The notes beneath the pieces were generated by a model that searched no databases, had not been told where the DNA came from, and worked only from the letters and a program-made list of their open reading frames with translations. Position numbers and translations under genes: made by a program. This document shows, in pieces, positions 9,257-16,754 of a stretch of DNA of 64,000 bases (positions are counted from its first letter, which is position 1; each line of letters opens with the position of its first letter). The stretch is from Couchioplanes azureus. GTDB taxonomy: Bacteria > Actinomycetota > Actinomycetes > Mycobacteriales > Micromonosporaceae. The stretch is taken from contig NZ_BMQY01000001.1 of assembly GCF_014648355.1 (NCBI RefSeq), positions 62,001 through 126,000 of the forward strand, in the 5' to 3' direction.

Positions 9257-9727
9257 TCAGGACTCGGTGAGCGCCGGTGCCGGCGTGCTCGAGCCCTCGA
9301 CGGTGTCGTGCGCGGGTGTGCCGGTGGTGATGGCGATGCGGCGGGGCTTGGCGGCTTCGGCGATCGGGATGGTCAGGGTGAGCACGCCGTCCTGCCAGGT
9401 CGCGGTGATCTTCGCCAGGTCGAGGCCGGTGCCCAGGGTGAGGCGCCGCTCGAAGGTGCCGGTCGGGCGTTCCCGGCGGACCCACTGCAGATCCTCGTCG
9501 GTGGTGGCGGTGCGCTCGGCGCGGATGGTCAGGACGTTCTGGTCGACGTCGACCTGCACGGAGCCGGGGTCGATGCCGGCGAGGTCGCAATGCAGCACGA
9601 AGTGGTCACCGGAGCGGTACAGGTCCATCGGCATCGCCAGGGTGGCGGCGCCGGTGATGGCGGTACCGGTGCCGAACATCTGACCGGCGAGGCGGTCGAT
9701 TCCGCGGAAAGGATCGAAAGTCAGCAC
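9257..9727 (-). CDS. Small heat-shock protein, Hsp20 family (copy 4)
   Basis: The product has 156 residues from the GTG at 9725-9727 (protein begins MLTFDPFRGIDRLAGQMF, like copy 1). The alpha-crystallin domain has YRSGDHFVLHCDLAGIDPGS and closes with WQDGVLTLTIPIAE; a Thr/Ser-rich tail follows. AAGGAGG is 8 bases upstream of this GTG. In-frame GTG codons at 9730 and 9736 are alternatives, the latter too close to the ribosome site. A TTGACA box on this strand (9799-9804) and a CIRCE-like element at 9867-9893 lie upstream, so HrcA control is likely. This contrasts with copy 1, which has a HAIR operator. Confidence 0.93.
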   Translation of the reverse strand: MLTFDPFRGIDRLAGQMFGTGTAITGAATLAMPMDLYRSGDHFVLHCDLAGIDPGSVQVDVDQNVLTIRAERTATTDEDLQWVRRERPTGTFERRLTLGTGLDLAKITATWQDGVLTLTIPIAEAAKPRRIAITTGTPAHDTVEGSSTPAPALTES

Positions 9728-9866
9728 CACGAACACCTCCTTGTCGTGGTCCGCCGGGCGGTCCGGCGGACGCGTGGCACTTGGCTAAGGATCGGTTCTG
9801 TCAAGCCACTGCCAGGAGTCTCCCGCGGTGCATCACCGCGATTGACCAGCAGCGACAATTGATTAT

Positions 9867-9893
9867 TTAGCACTTGAAGCCGGGGAGTGCCAA
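9867..9893. promoter_or_regulatory. CIRCE-like element (HrcA operator) upstream of hsp20 copy 4
   Basis: TTAGCACTT, nine bases, GAGTGCCAA matches CIRCE at 8 of 9 positions in each half with the exact 9-base spacer. It is 140 bp upstream of the hsp20 start and about 60 bp upstream of a TTGACA box on the minus strand. It lies in an unusually AT-rich stretch, as expected for a promoter region. Confidence 0.78.
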
Positions 9894-9956
9894 GTGTTTC
9901 GGCTAGTTTGCCGATGATCCTCGACCTCAACCAAGCTTGACGTCGACGTCGAACGA

Positions 9957-10121
9957 GTGCTGTTCGTCAGCCCCGACGTCGCCGCGGTGAAGGTTCGCGA
10001 GGTGTATCGCACTTTCGACGGCCAGCAAGTCGGCACGCCGTTGTTCGTCATGGCCAAGGAAAGGTGGCCGCTCACCGCAGGCCAGAACACCAGCGTGTTC
10101 GACGACGAGGCCGAAGTGGCG
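9957..10121 (+). pseudogene. Possible remnant of an unidentified gene
   Basis: From a GTG at 9957 the plus strand reads as a protein-like sequence (VLFVSPDVAAVKVREVYRTF, then FVMAKERWPLTAGQNTSVF) with GC-rich third positions. The frame then runs into the arfB gene on the other strand and loses coding character near 10121. There is no ribosome site and a stop lies just upstream. I do not recognise the family. It may be a fragment left by deletion, or a chance frame. Confidence 0.3.
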
Positions 10122-10547
10122 CTAGTCGTGCTCGCCTCGGCGACCTCGTTTGATCTGGGCTCGGCGCTTCTTGTCGGCGATGCGGCGTTCCACGGCGCCC
10201 CGGGAGGGACGGGTGGCTCGGCGGGTCCGGGGTGGCGGGGCGATCGCTCCGGCGACGATGCCGGCGAGCCGGGCCGCGGCGGCCTCGCGGTTGCGTAGCT
10301 GGGAGCGGTGCTCCGAGGCGACGACGGTCAGCACGCCGCCCACCAGGCGGGAGGCGAGGCGCTCGACCGCTCGTTCGCGCAGCGACGGCGGCAGGAGGTC
10401 GGAGCCGGCGAGGTCCCAGGAGAGCTCGACCCGGGAGTCGGTCGTGTTCACGCCCTGGCCCCCGGGGCCGCTCGAGCGGGAGAACCGCCACGACAGTTCG
10501 GCGGCCGGGATCACCAGCCGCTCGTTCACCAGGACGTCATCGGGCAC
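10122..10547 (-). CDS. arfB: Ribosome-rescue peptidyl-tRNA hydrolase ArfB (YaeJ-like)
   Basis: The product has about 141 residues with the release-factor catalytic motif in SSGPGGQGVNTTDSRVELSW (GGQ) and a C-terminal basic tail (RIADKKRRAQIKRGRR). ArfB enters stalled ribosomes lacking a stop codon, inserts its tail in the mRNA channel and hydrolyses peptidyl-tRNA with the GGQ loop. It lacks codon-recognition domains, and the length fits the family. The GTG at 10545-10547 (VPDDVLVNERLVIP) is the likely start; ATG codons slightly upstream are alternatives because no clear ribosome site is visible. It is monocistronic between the heat-shock island and the EamA gene. Confidence 0.9.
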   Translation of the reverse strand: MPDDVLVNERLVIPAAELSWRFSRSSGPGGQGVNTTDSRVELSWDLAGSDLLPPSLRERAVERLASRLVGGVLTVVASEHRSQLRNREAAAARLAGIVAGAIAPPPRTRRATRPSRGAVERRIADKKRRAQIKRGRRGEHD

Positions 10548-10604
10548 GCCACAGCATCGCATCTGTCCGCCGGAACCCGCCACGCGGTTTGCTCCGGCAG
10601 GGAA

Positions 10605-11462
10605 TCAGGAGAGGGCGGTGGAGCCGATGCTGGCGAGCACCACCACGACCATCGCCGTGCTGCTCATCCAGCCGAGGGGCTGGGCCAGCAGCAGCCAGCC
10701 GGCCAGGGCCGCCACCGCCGGTTCCAGGCTGAGCAGGATGCCGAACGCCCGTTGCGGCAGGCGGCGCAGGGCCGACATCTCCAGGGAGTACGGGATCACC
10801 GACGCCAGCAGGCCGGTGCCGAGCGCGACCAGCAGCAGGTGCGGTGAGGTGAGCGCCTTCTCCGCGCCGATCGCCCCGCCCGGCAGCAGGACCAGCGCGC
10901 CGATGGCCATCGCGACCGCGAGGCCGCCCTGCCCGGGGACCGCGGCGCCGGCGCGGCTGCCGGCCAGGATGTAGAGGGCCCAGAACGCCGCCGCGCCGAG
11001 GACCAGGAGCACGCCCAGCGGGTCCAGGCCCTCGGCGCCGTCGGCGAAGCCGAGCATCGCCACGCCGGCGGCGGCCAGCAGGACCCAGCCGTAGTCGCGG
11101 GCACGGCGGGACAGGACCGCCGCCAGGGTGAGCGGGCCCAGGAACTCGATGGTGACGGCCGGGCCCAGCGGAATGCGGGCGATGGCCGCGTAGAAGAACC
11201 CGTTCATCCCCGCCAGGGAGACTCCCAGCAGCAGGACGGCGCGCCACTGGTGGGCCCGCCAGGCGCGGACCGCGGGCCGGGCCAGCGCGAGGAGGACGCC
11301 GGCGGCCAGCCCGAGTCGCAGCAGCGTGGCGCCGGCGCTGCCGGTCACCGGGAAGAGGCCGGCGGCGAGGGCCGCACCCACCTGGAGCGAGACGCAGGAG
11401 CCCAGCACCATCAGGACGGCGGGGCCGGGGCGGGCGGCGAGCGGCGGGGCGGCAGTGGTCAC
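10605..11462 (-). CDS. EamA/DMT-family exporter, RhtA-like
   Basis: The product has 285 residues with about ten hydrophobic helices arranged as two EamA repeats. The first repeat ends near the ARIPLGPAVTIEFLGPL motif, and the second shows a matching LRRLPQRAFGILLSLEPAVA segment. These are characteristic of RhtA-type threonine/homoserine or related metabolite exporters of the inner membrane. The GTG start follows GGTGAG. It is transcribed divergently from a LysR regulator, with only 65 bp between the starts. That is the classic arrangement for a LysR-controlled exporter, so the regulator probably senses the exported metabolite. Substrate identity is not determined. Confidence 0.9.
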   Translation of the reverse strand: MTTAAPPLAARPGPAVLMVLGSCVSLQVGAALAAGLFPVTGSAGATLLRLGLAAGVLLALARPAVRAWRAHQWRAVLLLGVSLAGMNGFFYAAIARIPLGPAVTIEFLGPLTLAAVLSRRARDYGWVLLAAAGVAMLGFADGAEGLDPLGVLLVLGAAAFWALYILAGSRAGAAVPGQGGLAVAMAIGALVLLPGGAIGAEKALTSPHLLLVALGTGLLASVIPYSLEMSALRRLPQRAFGILLSLEPAVAALAGWLLLAQPLGWMSSTAMVVVVLASIGSTALS

Positions 11463-11513
11463 GTACTCACCATCGCCAGGAGGAACCGGTTCGTCCAGCG
11501 AATGTTTCTGAGC

Positions 11514-11519
11514 GATAAT
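11514..11519 (+). promoter_or_regulatory. Candidate -10 box for the LysR gene
   Basis: GATAAT ends 8 bases before the LysR ATG and no ribosome site is visible, so transcription may start at or near the start codon (leaderless or nearly so). The 65-bp gap from 11463 must also hold the divergent EamA promoter and the LysR operator. Confidence 0.45.
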
Positions 11520-11527
11520 CGTCAGAT

Positions 11528-12418
11528 ATGTTGGATGTTCACCGGCTCCGACTGCTGCGCGAGCTCGACCGGCGCGGCACCCTCGCCGCCGTCGCCCAGG
11601 CGCTGAACTACAGCCCTTCCGCGATCTCCCAGCAGCTCGGCCTGCTGGAGACGGAGACCGGGGCGACCCTGCTCGAGCGGGTCGGGCGGGGCGTACGGCT
11701 CACCGGGCAGGCGCGCATCCTGGTGCGGCACACCGAGGCGATCCTGGAGCGGATGGAGCTCGCCGAGGCGGAGCTGGCGGCCAGCAGGACCGAGGTCACC
11801 GGGACGCTGCGGGTCGCTTCCTTCCAGTCGGTGCTGCTGGCGCTGGTGCCGGCGGCGCTGTCCCGGCTCGCGGCCGAGCATCCCGGGCTGCGCGTCGAGT
11901 TCACCCAGGCGGAGGCCGGTTCCGCCTTCGCCGGCCTGCTCGCCCGGGACTTCGACGTGGTGCTGGGCGAGGACTATCCGGGCCTGAGCGAGCCGCGCCT
12001 GCCCGGGGTGGACGAGGAGGATCTGCTGCACGACGAGATGCGCGTCGCCGTGCCGACGAGCGGGCCCTGGCATCGCGCCCGGCTCGCCGACCTGGCGGGT
12101 GCGCCCTTCGTCTTCGATCCCGCCGACGTCACGCCGGGGCGGTGGGCCCGGCAGGTCTGCCGCGCCGCCGGCTTCGAGCCGGACGTGCGGTTCCGCAGCG
12201 GTGACCTCCTGCTCCAGTTGCGGCTGGTGGAGACGGGCCACGCCGTCGCGTTCGTACCCGATCTGCTCTGGACCGACCGGGCGCCCGGAAACCTGGAGTT
12301 GCATCCCCTGCCGGGCCGCCCGCGGCGCCGGCTCTACACGGGTGTGCGCAGCGGCTCGGCCGGGCAGCCGGCGATCCGCGCATTCCGCGCCGCGCTGCAC
12401 CGCAAGGCCGAGGAGTGA
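11528..12418 (+). CDS. LysR-family transcriptional regulator
   Basis: The product has 296 residues. The N-terminal winged helix-turn-helix (LRLLRELDRRGTLAAVAQAL, then NYSPSAISQQLGLLETETG) is followed by a coiled linker helix. The periplasmic-binding-like effector domain runs from about residue 90 (GTLRVASFQSVLLALVPAAL) to near the end. LysR regulators usually activate a divergent gene in response to a small effector, here most likely the EamA exporter. The ATG start lacks a ribosome site and may be leaderless. No terminator is seen before the M16 peptidase gene 71 bp downstream. Confidence 0.93.
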   Translation: MLDVHRLRLLRELDRRGTLAAVAQALNYSPSAISQQLGLLETETGATLLERVGRGVRLTGQARILVRHTEAILERMELAEAELAASRTEVTGTLRVASFQSVLLALVPAALSRLAAEHPGLRVEFTQAEAGSAFAGLLARDFDVVLGEDYPGLSEPRLPGVDEEDLLHDEMRVAVPTSGPWHRARLADLAGAPFVFDPADVTPGRWARQVCRAAGFEPDVRFRSGDLLLQLRLVETGHAVAFVPDLLWTDRAPGNLELHPLPGRPRRRLYTGVRSGSAGQPAIRAFRAALHRKAEE

Positions 12419-12489
12419 GAGCAAAGTCCCGGAGTGAGCGGGGCTCGGTCCGGAAGGGACGATACTGGAGCCCGAAACAGGGAGGTTGT

Positions 12490-13803
12490 GTGTCTGCTCA
12501 GCCCGCGCCGGTCGCCGGAACCGGTTATCCGTGGCCCATCGAAACCGCACGCCTGGACAACGGCCTGCGCATCGTCGTCAGCGAGGACCACACCGCGCCG
12601 GTGGTCTGCGTGAATCTCTGGTACGACGTCGGCTCCCGGCACGAGCCCGCGGGACAGACCGGCTTCGCGCATCTCTTCGAGCACCTGATGTTCGAGGGGT
12701 CGGTGCACGTCGGCAAGACCGAGCACATGCGTCACGTCCAGGGCGCGGGCGGCTCGCTCAACGCCACCACCAACCCGGACCGGACCAACTACTTCGAGAC
12801 GCTGCCGGCCGAGCACCTCGAGCTCGCCCTCTGGCTCGAGGCGGACCGGATGGGCGGCCTGGTCCCGGCGCTGACCCAGGAGACGCTGGACAACCAGCGC
12901 GAGGTGGTCAAGAACGAGCGGCGCCAGCGGTACGACAACGTGCCGTACGGCGACGCGTGGCTGCGCCTGCTGCCGCTGCTGTACCCGCCCGGGCATCCGT
13001 ACCACCACGCGACGATCGGGTCCATGGAGGACCTGAACGCCGCGAGCCTGGAGACGTTCCAGGCCTTCCATGCGCGGTACTACGCGCCGAACAACGCGGT
13101 GCTGACCGTCGTGGGCGACGTCGTGCCCGCGGAGGTCGTCGCGCTGGCGGACAAGTACTTCGGGATGATCGAGGCCGTGCCGGACATCCCGCCGCCGCCG
13201 TCCGGCCACCTTCCCGGCCCGGCCACCTCGCCGGCCCGCGAGACGGTCACCGCCAACGTGCCGGCCCCGCGGGTGTACCTGTCGCACCGCACCCACCCGT
13301 TCGGGACGGCCGGCTACGACGCGATCACGGTGCTGGCGGCGGTGCTGGGCAGCGGCCGGGGCAGCCGGTTGTACCAGCGGCTCGCCGACGGCGCCCGGAT
13401 CGCGCAGCCGGACTACGTCGGCGCGTACGGCGTCGACCTGGCGCACGCACCGGCGCCGCTGATCGTCACCGCGACGGCCAAGGACGGGGTGGACGCATCC
13501 ACCCTGGAGGCGGGCGTCGCCGAGGTCCTCGACAGCATGGCCACCGAGCCGGTCACCGACGCCGAGCTGGAGCGGGCCAAGGCGCTGCTGACCACCTCGT
13601 GGTGGCGGCAGATGTCCACCGTCGGCGGCCGGGCGGACACCCTCGGCCGGTACGCGACCCAGTTCGGCGACGCGGCGAGCGCCGGATACCGGCTGCCGCA
13701 GTGGCAGGCGGTGACCGCCGGCGACATCGCCGAGGCGGCCCGCACGCTCGACCCGCAGTCCCGCGTCACCCTGACCTACCTCCCGGAAGGGACCGCAGCA
13801 TGA
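12490..13803 (+). CDS. M16-family zinc metallopeptidase, catalytic subunit
   Basis: The product has 437 residues. The inverted zinc-binding motif HLFEH is at residues 61-65, with the third ligand region in the conserved NQREVVKNERRQ segment. The C-terminal half is the structural M16 repeat with GSGRGSRLYQRL. M16B peptidases form clam-shell dimers that degrade or process peptides. The GTG at 12490 is preceded by GGAGG. The gene overlaps the next M16 gene by an ATGA, so the two are translationally coupled and presumably make a catalytic/regulatory heterodimer like mitochondrial processing peptidase alpha/beta. No signal peptide is seen, so it is probably cytoplasmic. Confidence 0.93.
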   Translation: MSAQPAPVAGTGYPWPIETARLDNGLRIVVSEDHTAPVVCVNLWYDVGSRHEPAGQTGFAHLFEHLMFEGSVHVGKTEHMRHVQGAGGSLNATTNPDRTNYFETLPAEHLELALWLEADRMGGLVPALTQETLDNQREVVKNERRQRYDNVPYGDAWLRLLPLLYPPGHPYHHATIGSMEDLNAASLETFQAFHARYYAPNNAVLTVVGDVVPAEVVALADKYFGMIEAVPDIPPPPSGHLPGPATSPARETVTANVPAPRVYLSHRTHPFGTAGYDAITVLAAVLGSGRGSRLYQRLADGARIAQPDYVGAYGVDLAHAPAPLIVTATAKDGVDASTLEAGVAEVLDSMATEPVTDAELERAKALLTTSWWRQMSTVGGRADTLGRYATQFGDAASAGYRLPQWQAVTAGDIAEAARTLDPQSRVTLTYLPEGTAA

Positions 13804-15146
13804 GTCTCGTCGCGACCCGGCCCGAGCCGGGCGACGCCCGTCCGTACGTGTTCCCGGCGATCCACCGCGCCTCGGTCGCGGGCGGCGAGGTCGTCGCCGC
13901 GCACCTGCCGGGCCACCTGCTGGCGACCGCCTCCCTGCTGCTCGACGCGGGCGCGGCCCGGGAGACCGGCGGGCGCGAGGGCACCGCCTCGGTCCTGGCC
14001 AAGTGCCTCGAGGAGGGTACGGAGCAGCGCGACTCGGCCGCGTACGCGCTGGCGCTGGAGGGCCTGGGCGCGGAGCTCACCACCGCCGTCGACTGGGATG
14101 CCTTCCGCGTCGGCGTCTCCGTACCCGTGGATCTGCTGCCGAGGGCCGTGGCCCTCATGGCGGAGGCGGCGCGGCGGCCGCGGCTGGACCCGGCCGACGT
14201 CGAGCGCGTCCGCGACGACGAGGCGACCGCGCTGCGGATGGACTGGGCCCAGCCGGGGCCGCGGGCGGACGCGGCGCTGCGGGCCGACCTCTTCGGCGCC
14301 GGCGAGCGGTACGGCCGGCCCCTGCACGGCGATCCGGCCTCGATGGCGGCGGTCACGGTCGCCGACGTCCGGGAGTTCCACGGCACCTGGCTGAGCCGCC
14401 CGGGCGTGCTGCTGGTCGCGGGCGACCTCGACAAGCTGGACCTGCACGAGCTGGGCGCCGCGGCCTTCGCGGGCACCTCGGGCGCGCCCGTGCCCCCCGA
14501 GGCGCCGCTGGACGTGCCGATCGCCGGGAGCCGGCGGGTGCTGCTGGTGGACCGCCCCGGCTCGGTGCAGTCGACGCTGCGGCTGGGCCACCGGGCCCCG
14601 GAGCGGGCGCACCCCGACTACGTGCCGATCACGCTGGCGGCGACGGTGCTCGGCGGGGCGTTCACCTCCCGGCTCAACCACCTGATCCGCGAGGTCAAGG
14701 GCTACACGTACGGCATCCGCGCGGACTTCGCGATGACCCGGCGGTTCGGCCGGTTCGGGGTCAGCTCGTCGGTGCAGACCGCGGTCACCGCGCCGGCGCT
14801 GGTGGACACCGTCGGCGAGATCACCCGTACCCGCGACGACGGCGTCACCGAGGAGGAGCTGGCCGTCGCGCGGACGTGGCGGGCCGGTTCGCTCTCGGTC
14901 GACATGCAGACGCCGGGCTCGATCGCGAGCGCCCTGGCGACGCTGGTGGTGCACGGCCTGCCCGACGACTACTACGCCACGCTGCGGCAACGTCTGCTGG
15001 ACGCGACGGTCGACGAGGTGTCGGCCGCCGCCGCCCGGTATCTGCACCCGGACGGCCTGACCCTGGTCGTCGAGGGCGACAGCGCGCTCATCCGCGACGA
15101 GCTGGCCGCGGCCGGGATCGGCGAGATCGTGGACACCGAGGTCTGA
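13800..15146 (+). CDS. M16-family non-catalytic partner subunit
   Basis: The product has 448 residues of M16 fold, but at the place of HxxEH it reads SVLAKCLEEGT, so the zinc site is absent. The C-terminal half retains the Arg/Tyr pair region (RLNHLIREVKGYTYGI) that in M16 partners positions substrate. The start overlaps the upstream stop as ATGA. A hairpin terminator follows the gene. Known M16B pairs have exactly this one-active, one-inactive layout. No signal peptide is visible. Confidence 0.92.
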   Translation: MSLVATRPEPGDARPYVFPAIHRASVAGGEVVAAHLPGHLLATASLLLDAGAARETGGREGTASVLAKCLEEGTEQRDSAAYALALEGLGAELTTAVDWDAFRVGVSVPVDLLPRAVALMAEAARRPRLDPADVERVRDDEATALRMDWAQPGPRADAALRADLFGAGERYGRPLHGDPASMAAVTVADVREFHGTWLSRPGVLLVAGDLDKLDLHELGAAAFAGTSGAPVPPEAPLDVPIAGSRRVLLVDRPGSVQSTLRLGHRAPERAHPDYVPITLAATVLGGAFTSRLNHLIREVKGYTYGIRADFAMTRRFGRFGVSSSVQTAVTAPALVDTVGEITRTRDDGVTEEELAVARTWRAGSLSVDMQTPGSIASALATLVVHGLPDDYYATLRQRLLDATVDEVSAAAARYLHPDGLTLVVEGDSALIRDELAAAGIGEIVDTEV

Positions 15147-15153
15147 CGCGGGC

Positions 15154-15177
15154 GAAGGGCCTGGCCGGGGGCCCTTC
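15154..15177 (+). terminator. Terminator after the M16 pair
   Basis: GAAGGGCC, an 8-base loop, GGCCCTTC, then TCTTG form a short intrinsic-type hairpin 7 bp after the stop codon. Confidence 0.65.
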
Positions 15178-15225
15178 TCTTGCCAGTACGGGCGGCCGGG
15201 GGTTTCAATGGCCACCAGCGCCCGG

Positions 15226-15240
15226 TGGAGAGCGCTCTCA
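15226..15240. promoter_or_regulatory. CebR/LacI-type operator
   Basis: TGGAGAGCGCTCTCA contains the perfect 12-bp palindrome GAGAGCGCTCTC (15228-15239) and matches the actinobacterial CebR operator TGGGAGCGCTCCCA at 11 of 14 positions. It is 18 bp before the start of the glycosidase-fold gene, where a bound repressor would block transcription or initiation. This suggests control by a cellobiose-type LacI repressor encoded elsewhere. Confidence 0.75.
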
Positions 15241-15257
15241 GAAGTGGGGACCCGGTC

Positions 15258-16688
15258 ATGCCCACCAACCTCACCGCCTCGGCCGCACAGTTCTCCCGCC
15301 GCCGGACCCGGCGCCTTCCGGACCCGGCGAGCCCCGGCGCGGCGCGCGGCCCGGTGCCCGCCTCGGCCGGCTCCTGCCCGCTGCGGCACCTCGCCGACCC
15401 GGCCCTGGCCGGGCCGATCGGGCGGGCCTACCACTACCTCGACGTCGTGCAGGACGCCTACGTCAAGGGCGGCGAACCGCGGCTGCTGCAGAGCTACAAC
15501 AACGAGAGCGAGCTGATGACCACCGCGTTCGTCTACGACAACGCGCTGGCGATCCTCGCCTACCTCGCCAGCCCGACCGTCGCGAACGTGCGCCGGGCGC
15601 GGCTCGTCGGCGACGCCCTGCTCTGGGCCCAGGCCCACGACGAGACGTACGCCGACGGCCGGCTCCGCCAGGCGTACGCGGCGGGCCCGATGCTCTTCTA
15701 CGGCGACGGCCCGTCGTTCCCCGGCCTCAAGCGCTCGGACGGCAAGGCGGCGTTCCTGTGGCCGTTCGGCTTCGGCGGCTCGTCGACGGGCGACATGGCC
15801 TGGGTGGCCCTCGCGCTGGCGCAGCTCTACGTCGACACGCGCATCACCAAGTACCTCGACGGCGCGGTCGCGCTCGGGCACTGGATCGGCGCACGGCGGT
15901 CGCCGTACCGCCACGGCGGCTACCACGGGGGCCTGCGCGCGGACGGCGAGACCCCGCAGCGGTGGGCGTCGACCGAGCACAACATCGATGCGTACGCCCT
16001 CTTCGCCCTGCTCGCCAAGCTGACCCGGGACCGGCGCTGGCGGGGGCGGGCGGCGATCGCCGCCGCCTTCGTCCGCGAGATGTGGAACCCCGCGGGCGGG
16101 CACTTCTGGACCGGCACCGCCGAGGAGGACCCGGACGTCGTCAACGTCGCCAACGTCCCCGAGGACGTGCAGAGCTGGGCGCTGCTCGCCCTCGGCGACC
16201 ATCGCTTCGACCGGGCCGTCGACTGGGCCACCGGGAACCTGGGCACCACCGACGGCGCGGTGACCGGCGTGACCTACAGCAGCCAGGCGAAGGTCGCCAC
16301 CGGCACGGTCTCCGGCAGTGCCCTGCCCACCCACCCGGAGGCGGTGTGGCTGGAGGGCACCGGTCACGCGGCGCTGGCCCTGCTCAAACGTGGCGGGCCG
16401 GGCGACGCCGCGCGGGCCGGGCGGCTCCTGCGGGCGATGGTGACGGCCCAGGAGGAACTGGGCGCCGGCCAGACCGTCGGCCTGACCCGCGACCCGCACG
16501 CCGGCCGGCTGGCCAACCCCGGCGAGGGCGGCACCTGGACCGGCACTCCCCTGCCGGCCGCCGCCGGCATCGTGGCCGCCACCAGCGCTCTCGACACGGG
16601 CTTCGCGTTCGGCTACTTCCGCCGGCAGCACGTCGGGACCACGGCGTGGTTCCTGATGGCGGGGCAGAACTTCAACCCGTTCCAGTGA
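15258..16688 (+). CDS. Six-hairpin (alpha/alpha-toroid) glycosidase-like protein
   Basis: The product has 476 residues and shows the repeated helical-hairpin pattern of alpha/alpha-barrel glycosidases: YHYLDVVQDAYVKGG, ESELMTTAFVYDNALAILAY, WPFGFGGSSTGDMAWVALAL, STEHNIDAYALFALLAKL and DVQSWALLALG. An exact glycoside-hydrolase family cannot be named from sequence alone. The first 40 residues are Arg/Pro-rich with no clear signal peptide, so secretion is unproven. The ATG at 15258 follows GTGGGGA. A CebR-like palindrome just upstream points to induction by a beta-glucan oligosaccharide. It is probably involved in carbohydrate degradation. Confidence 0.7.
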   Translation: MPTNLTASAAQFSRRRTRRLPDPASPGAARGPVPASAGSCPLRHLADPALAGPIGRAYHYLDVVQDAYVKGGEPRLLQSYNNESELMTTAFVYDNALAILAYLASPTVANVRRARLVGDALLWAQAHDETYADGRLRQAYAAGPMLFYGDGPSFPGLKRSDGKAAFLWPFGFGGSSTGDMAWVALALAQLYVDTRITKYLDGAVALGHWIGARRSPYRHGGYHGGLRADGETPQRWASTEHNIDAYALFALLAKLTRDRRWRGRAAIAAAFVREMWNPAGGHFWTGTAEEDPDVVNVANVPEDVQSWALLALGDHRFDRAVDWATGNLGTTDGAVTGVTYSSQAKVATGTVSGSALPTHPEAVWLEGTGHAALALLKRGGPGDAARAGRLLRAMVTAQEELGAGQTVGLTRDPHAGRLANPGEGGTWTGTPLPAAAGIVAATSALDTGFAFGYFRRQHVGTTAWFLMAGQNFNPFQ

Positions 16689-16754
16689 CCACGGAATGTG
16701 ACGTACCACCGGATCGTTCGGCCCGGGTGGCCACCTCCGGATACCGTCGCGGCC

